Translations under genes and position numbers: made by a program | Notes under the pieces: generated by a model | The model's input: only the letters and a program-made list of their open reading frames with translations | Told to the model about the DNA's origin: nothing | Databases searched by the model: none | In this document: positions 63,101 to 64,000 of the stretch, piece after piece | How the letters are laid out: every line of letters begins with the position of its first letter | How positions within the stretch are numbered: position 1 is the stretch's first letter | NCBI GenBank assembly: GCA_036244855.1 | Contig: BQKZ01000408.1 | Span: forward strand, 23,299-87,298 | Reading direction: 5' to 3' | DNA length: 64,000 nucleotides | Source: Temnopleurus reevesii | Lineage: Eukaryota > Echinodermata > Echinoidea > Temnopleuroida > Temnopleuridae

Positions 63101-63926
63101 TGAATTAGACACTTTCGCAGTCACAGCCAGGGGGATTCCTGAGGAAGTGAAGAGGTTTGTAGTCTTTGTCCAGGGTAATTCCTCCCTGCTCTTCAAGCGA
63201 GCAGGCATCATTCAGAACAGACCGTTACCGACACCACCTCCAAGCTCCTCGGGGCTGTCCAGTAACTGGATGGCTGCTGAGAAAGAGACCATTGTGACAA
63301 CAGCGCCAATCCAGGCCACCAGGGAGACAATCCGCAGCAGACCGCTCCCGCTTGTCCCCAGCGCCACGGTAGCCCCTCAGCAACACATCCAGATGAACGG
63401 CAACCAAATCATGCCTGAGAACGGCAAGATGAAGGAGTATGGCTAAGTCCAGAAACCTCAATCCATCAAAAACAGACAGATCATAATCACAGCAGAACAA
63501 CCTCCTGTGTCCCCGCCACTCTCACCTGGAGAACAGCAACTACTAACTTTATACTACACCGAGGTAGAGACGCTCTTCACCGCCTTGCACAATGCCATAG
63601 ACCTGTTCTTCTCCTGCATTGATGGCAACCAGCCACCGAAGGTCTTCGTTGCTCACAGTAAGCACATCATACTCCTTGGTCACAAACTGGTGTTTGTCGG
63701 AGACACACTCCATCACAACCTGCACAACATCGATGTCAAGAATCGCATCATCCACCACAGCGATTCCCTCTGTGACTGCCTCAATGTCAGCGTCAATGCC
63801 ACTAAAAACGCAGCGTTGCAGTTCCCTGCTGTACAACCACTGCAGGAGATGGTGGACAGAATCACAGACGTTGCGTCTGCCAGTCGAGACCTTAAGGAAA
63901 TCATTCTCATCAACACTCCTGCATGA
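4565..63926 (+). CDS. BCAR1: CAS-family adaptor protein (p130Cas/BCAR1-NEDD9 type), spliced gene
   Basis: Proposed spliced model: exon 1 4565-4567 (ATG only), exon 2 45202-45438, exon 3 61734-63926. All junctions are phase 0 with GT/AG borders. The product is about 810 codons, near the 830-870 residues of vertebrate BCAR1 and NEDD9. Domain order is SH3 (residues 3-61), proline-rich linker, substrate domain with 13 YDxP-type tyrosines (104-360), serine-rich four-helix region (about 414-570), two RPLPxxP motifs (576-582, 616-622) and FAT-like C-terminal domain (about 677-805). Members are cytoplasmic scaffolds at focal adhesions: SH3 binds FAK/Pyk2 and phosphatases, Src-family kinases phosphorylate the YDxP sites, and Crk/Nck SH2 domains then dock. 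Similarity is spread over BCAR1 and NEDD9, so I infer a single ancestral family member rather than a strict BCAR1 orthologue. An in-frame TAA at 63444 breaks the model (codon 651). Family identity is near certain; exon 1 is the weak point. Confidence 0.88.
6369..6498. mobile_element. Short palindromic element (MITE-like)
   Basis: The left end GGCCTGTAACATAAAAG matches the inverted right end CTTTTATGTTACAGGGCC. Inner arms also pair partly (TTGCAATAAAT, TTAATTGCAAAATTAAT blocks). It is about 130 bp and non-coding. This resembles non-autonomous DNA transposons with imperfect terminal inverted repeats. Confidence 0.6.
11230..11348 (+). repeat. Dispersed repeat, copy 1
   Basis: Shares long blocks with 32711-32858 in the same orientation: CAGTTTTGGG, GGCGCTTCA, ATGCAGTTTTTCAATAG, AGTTTGTTTGAAT and AAATCGACC. 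This copy lacks about 30 bases present in the other. Family unknown; no coding content. Confidence 0.7.
11418..11529. mobile_element. Palindromic element with AGTGCTTG ends
   Basis: AGTGCTTG at 11418-11425 pairs with CAAGCACT at 11522-11529. The inner part ATCAGCACTGCATTTAAAGTGC resembles the reverse complement of the right arm. A related right-arm sequence (TAGCACTTTGTTAGCCAAGCACTT) occurs near 56800, so it is probably a dispersed family. Confidence 0.45.
12214..12382. mobile_element. Foldback/MITE-like element
   Basis: The left arm GTGTTTTATAAAGCTGT...TAGATCTA...GACTGGTGA is mirrored by the right arm, whose reverse complement begins GTGTTTGATAAAGCTGTGCC, then TAGATCTA and ACTGGTGATC. It is about 170 bp with no ORF. 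Confidence 0.6.
14162..14331. mobile_element. Foldback element, GTGTTTCACCAAG family, copy 1
   Basis: The ends GGTCCAGGG...GTGTTTCACCAAG and CTTGGTGAAACACCGCCCTGGAGACC are inverted copies. The inner arms share AAGAAAGACT and the GAACTGGTACCAGT palindrome. A second copy lies at 45482-45638, so this is a transposed family rather than a chance palindrome. Confidence 0.7.
17519..17551. repeat. Three-copy 11-bp tandem repeat
   Basis: GTCTCAAGTTC, GTCTCAAGTTT and GTCTCAGGTTT follow each other directly. A local replication-slippage product with no evident function. Confidence 0.7.
18278..18461. mobile_element. Near-complete 184-bp palindrome (MITE/foldback)
   Basis: The arms pair over almost their whole length. 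CTGGGGCCGATTGCTCGAAA at the left end mirrors the inverted right end CTGGGGCCAATTGCACAAAA. Inward follow GTCTTAGCTATCCT, TGCTAAG, TTCTTGTGCCA/TTCTTGCGCCA and TAACATAG/TAACATGG. As a result both strands show similar ORFs containing KRIAKTI. There is practically no loop (centre near 18370). A transcript would fold into one long hairpin. Confidence 0.75.
24297..24424. repeat. Inverted CT and GA microsatellites
   Basis: A (CT)n-rich tract (about 24297-24350) is followed about 45 bases later by a (GA)n tract (about 24397-24424). The two are complementary, so the pair could form a hairpin or triplex. They lie just before the GC-richer block with the candidate alternative first exon. Confidence 0.7.
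24557..24598 (+). CDS. Candidate alternative first coding exon of CAS
   Basis: An ATG with G at -3 and G at +4 opens 14 codons (MEAPADQRKLQFCG) ending exactly in phase 0 at a GTGAGT donor (24599-24604). Spliced to exon 2 it would give this peptide followed by HVLAKALYDN. The same frame is open upstream to another ATG at 24488, giving a 37-codon version. The block at 24480-24610 is clearly GC-richer than the surrounding intron. Vertebrate BCAR1 is known to use alternative first exons with different short N-termini. No promoter element is evident, and chance occurrence cannot be excluded. Confidence 0.25.
26500..26730 (+). mobile_element. 3' end of a decayed non-LTR retrotransposon (LINE)
   Basis: The reading frame 26500-26610 encodes LYMNALWNNLPLSLRTIPSY... 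ending FKENLKMYLFDL-stop, the typical C-terminus of CR1/L2/jockey-type reverse transcriptase ORFs (WNxLPxxxR, FKxxLKxxLF). It is followed by a short 3' UTR with GCGCCATGAGCGTCT, TGCGCTTTACAAG and an (ATT)n tail at 26704-26730. Upstream the frame is lost, so this is a 5'-truncated copy. Confidence 0.75.
31411..31450 (+). mobile_element. Retroposon 3' tail
   Basis: TCGCGCTGTATAAATAGACC followed by (ATT)n closely resembles the GCGCTxTAxAAxT-(ATT)n tail of the LINE at 26500-26730. Probably a LINE or LINE-mobilised SINE 3' end; its 5' extent is not clear. Confidence 0.5.
32711..32858 (+). repeat. Dispersed repeat, copy 2
   Basis: Same family and orientation as 11230-11348, with an extra block of about 30 bases (TTTAACTAGTTTGCGAGC and neighbours). 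The similarity ends after TGGCTTA. The next 150 bases (to about 33010) are GC-richer and may belong to the same longer element, since copy 1 could be truncated there. Confidence 0.7.
33590..33750 (+). mobile_element. tRNA-derived SINE remnant
   Basis: The head GGCGTAGTAATCAAGACTGGC resembles a tRNA A-box region, and GGTTGCGAGTTTAATTC (about 33628-33644) a degraded B box. The body GCCATGGCGATAATTTCTTT...CAACTCAGGTGCTGTGAATAGGC matches the inverted element at 34846-35013. Both are diverged from consensus and presumably dead. Confidence 0.6.
34846..35013 (-). mobile_element. tRNA-derived SINE remnant, opposite orientation
   Basis: On the minus strand it reads TAGTGGTTTAAGTCC (A-box region, 34971-34985), then GGTTCAAGTC (B box, 34936-34945), then GCTGTGGCATTAATTTCTTT and CACCCAGATGAGGTGTACC. 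The body matches the SINE at 33590, so the two form an inverted pair about 1.1 kb apart. Confidence 0.65.
36043..36240. repeat. Compound GA/CA microsatellite
   Basis: A perfect (AC)n run at about 36059-36101 is flanked by GAGAGA and by degenerate CAGA/GATACAGA sequence. The overlapping long ORFs on both strands here are microsatellite artefacts. Confidence 0.9.
40561..40700. repeat. Imperfect direct repeat, period about 68 bp
   Basis: TTAAAGGGATTATTCACCCA and the following CTTCTTCGTCTCTT recur as TTAAAGGAAGATCCACCCA and CTCTTCCTCGGCTCTT. A diverged tandem duplication. Confidence 0.5.
44675..44701. repeat. (GA)n microsatellite
   Basis: About 13 uninterrupted GA units, about 500 bases upstream of the SH3 exon. 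It explains the low-complexity ORF on the minus strand. Confidence 0.9.
45202..45438 (+). CDS. BCAR1: CAS exon 2: SH3 domain
   Basis: This 237-base exon (79 codons, phase 0 at both ends) lies between a TTTTT-rich tract ending TTACAG at 45201 and GTAAGT at 45439. It encodes residues 2-80 of the model. SH3 hallmarks are visible: ALYDN (7-11), the acidic RT loop with PDELAFRKGD (16-25), the WW pair (40-41) followed by LCSLNGRQG, and the PGNRLK end (53-58) with the binding-surface Pro and Asn. The near identity to vertebrate CAS SH3 domains (GWWLCSL, GRQG, PGNRLK) makes the family assignment secure. In relatives this domain binds polyproline motifs in FAK, Pyk2 and PTP-PEST. The last 20 residues begin the proline/serine linker and include a YES motif (64-66). 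Confidence 0.95.
45482..45638. mobile_element. Foldback element, GTGTTTCACCAAG family, copy 2
   Basis: The ends GGGCAGTGTTTTACCAAGA and TTGTTGAAACACCACACTAGG are inverted. The interior has GAACGACTGGTATC mirrored by GATACCAGTCGTTC and AAGACT mirrored by AGTCTT. It matches the element at 14162-14331 and lies about 45 bases downstream of the SH3 exon. Confidence 0.7.
46524..46536. promoter_or_regulatory. Perfect RFX-type X-box
   Basis: GTTGCCTAGCAAC fits the RFX consensus GTNRCC-N(0-3)-RGYAAC at every position, with a one-base spacer. It lies in a GC-richer island (about 46280-46560) of intron 2, which suggests an intronic enhancer or an antisense promoter. In animals X-boxes often mark ciliary-gene control by RFX factors; that role here is inference. 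Confidence 0.45.
49868..50050. repeat. GC-rich dispersed repeat fragment
   Basis: GGCGCGTAGCCAGGTGACGG at the left, a G-rich and C-rich middle, and CCTGGTGACGCACTTGGG at the right. The CGCGTAGCCAGG start followed by G-rich sequence is a pattern I know from dispersed repeats in marine invertebrate genomes. The ends are partly inverted. The minus-strand ORF here is a by-product. Confidence 0.4.
53677..53914. other. Assembly gap (238 N)
   Basis: Unresolved bases inside intron 2, bounded on the right by a 13-base C run (53915-53927). Any ORF spanning this interval is meaningless. A small missing exon cannot be excluded. Confidence 0.99.
53915..54560. repeat. C-rich block with degenerate tandem duplication
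   Basis: TTAATCTCCATCTCC (53931 and 54195), TTGCATCCC[G/A]CACC[G/A]ACAT (53997 and 54254) and CTAATCC[A/G]CATTGA (54021 and 54296) occur in the same order twice, with a period of about 260 bases. The right half (54300-54520) is GC-rich. It borders the gap, so the unit may continue into the missing sequence. A minus-strand ORF (54195-54557) shows no known domain. Confidence 0.5.
55177..55330 (-). mobile_element. Possible LINE 3' end, minus strand
   Basis: The repeated TTCAATTTCAATTCAATTCC followed by TTTATTTTTCC is, on the minus strand, an (AATTG)n-type terminal tail after GGAAAAATAAAGGAATTG. Such pentamer tails are typical of some non-LTR elements. No ORF is preserved, so the assignment is weak. 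Confidence 0.35.
56921..57050 (+). mobile_element. tRNA-derived SINE remnant
   Basis: GGTTTAGTGGTATGACATCC (A-box region) and GAGGTCATGAATCCAATTCC (degraded B box), about 50 bases apart, imitate a tRNA promoter. A T-rich, SINE-like body follows. It lacks a tRNA cloverleaf, so it is not a tRNA gene. Confidence 0.5.
59486..59648. repeat. 82-bp tandem duplication
   Basis: Copy 1 (59486-59567) and copy 2 (59568-59648) share ATTTACCCTGTAATGATC/ATTTACCCTATAATGATC, CTTATACTTCAGA, the ACATTAGA...GGCTAGTT blocks and TTGGATATACA.GTCCATAGCATA. They differ by scattered substitutions and a 1-base indel. A (TAATA)n tract at about 59461-59487 precedes them and may have seeded the duplication. Confidence 0.85.
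61734..63926 (+). CDS. BCAR1: CAS exon 3: substrate domain, four-helix region and C-terminal FAT-like domain
   Basis: A single 2193-base terminal exon starting after CCCCATGTACAG. Ten canonical YDxP motifs (YDIP, YDTP, YDVP, YDQP) plus YDVIPP, YDTLP and YETQ lie at 61803-62573; these are the Src-family substrate and Crk/Nck SH2 docking sites. The serine-rich helical bundle follows (about 62733-63200), with the family-typical HEKLSKQ and GNSSLLFKR segments. RPLPTPP (63219-63239) and RPLPLVP (63339-63359) resemble the single Src-SH3 ligand RPLPSPP of p130Cas. The C-terminal domain (about 63522-63908) contains NQPPKVFVAHSK and GHKLVFVGDTL, the most conserved CAS block, then LQEMVDRITD. The stop TGA is at 63924. 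TAA at 63444 interrupts the same frame; no frameshift is present. Having all these domains on one exon is unusual compared with the multi-exon vertebrate genes. Confidence 0.93.
63444..63446 (+). other. In-frame TAA inside CAS exon 3 (nonsense allele or base-call error)
   Basis: The codons around it read GAG TAT GGC TAA GTC CAG. Upstream the frame has been open since 61734; downstream it stays open to 63924 and encodes the highly conserved C-terminal domain. In vertebrate p130Cas the corresponding stretch after the RPLP motif is MEDYDYVHLQ, the Src SH2-docking site; here MKEYG-stop-VQ aligns with it, and the stop falls on the second tyrosine. A single base change (TAC or TAT to TAA) would explain it. 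If real, the product would be about 650 residues and lack the FAT-like dimerisation/targeting domain. Confidence 0.85.
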
Positions 63927-64000
63927 TGTTAGCAGGAGTATAGAACTCTTAATTGATTCTATCTGAACTTCTGGAAAATTATTTGTCCAGAGGTATTTTT
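63927..64000 (+). other. Start of CAS 3' UTR
   Basis: Sequence after the TGA at 63924. It is AT-richer than the exon, and no AATAAA or ATTAAA signal is seen before the window ends, so the polyadenylation site lies outside. Confidence 0.7.

Noticed and set aside
63368..63453. A mini-intron that would splice out the TAA at 63444 (GTAGCC near 63367 to CCAG at 63453)
   Set aside because: It would be only about 85 bases with a weak donor and no pyrimidine tract. It would remove the segment aligning with the docking motif.
1..64000. CRISPR arrays, prokaryotic operons, rRNA genes and integrated viral genes
   Set aside because: No spaced direct repeats, no long uninterrupted gene runs, no rRNA core motifs and no viral polymerase, capsid or envelope motifs were seen.

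Overview
The window is AT-rich, intron-rich metazoan DNA. It has no operons, Shine-Dalgarno sites, rRNA or CRISPR. It carries tRNA-derived SINE remnants, the 3' end of a decayed LINE, many short palindromic (MITE/foldback) elements, several microsatellites and one 238-base assembly gap. A deuterostome, most likely an echinoderm such as a sea urchin, is my best inference. The reasons are the encoded protein, which looks like a single ancestral CAS-family member, and the dense TAGGCCTA and TACATGTA-type words. The species itself cannot be read from the sequence.

The only gene I can support is a CAS-family adaptor (p130Cas/BCAR1, NEDD9, EFS, CASS4 family) on the + strand, which fills almost the whole window. 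A candidate TATA promoter and 5' UTR lie at about 4232-4564. The first coding exon appears to hold only the ATG (4565-4567), directly followed by GTAAGT. Intron 1 is about 40.6 kb. Exon 2 (45202-45438) encodes the SH3 domain. Intron 2 is about 16.3 kb and contains the N gap at 53677-53914. Exon 3 (61734-63926) encodes the rest: a substrate domain with 13 YDxP-type tyrosines, a serine-rich four-helix region, two RPLPxxP SH3 ligands and the FAT-like C-terminal domain. The splice phases (0/0) agree and the model is about 810 codons, close to vertebrate relatives.

The gene has one striking defect. An in-frame TAA at 63444-63446 splits exon 3 between the SH3-ligand motifs and the C-terminal domain. 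The frame stays open and clearly conserved for 159 more codons. The TAA falls where the family's YDYV Src-SH2 docking tyrosine is expected, so a TAY-to-TAA change (base-call error or real nonsense allele) is the simplest explanation.

Other regions: 1-4231 is upstream flank without a recognisable gene. Intron 1 holds foldback elements (6369, 11418, 12214, 14162, 18278), a dispersed repeat present twice (11230 and 32711), a LINE 3' end (26500-26730), two related SINEs in opposite orientation (33590 and 34846), microsatellites, and a candidate alternative first coding exon at 24557-24598 with a phase-0 donor. Intron 2 holds a second copy of the 14162 foldback family (45482), a perfect RFX-type X-box at 46524, a C-rich degenerate repeat beside the gap, a SINE remnant (56921) and an 82-bp tandem duplication (59486). 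I found no convincing new multi-gene system. The main leads are the stop codon, the alternative first exon and the candidate regulatory islands.
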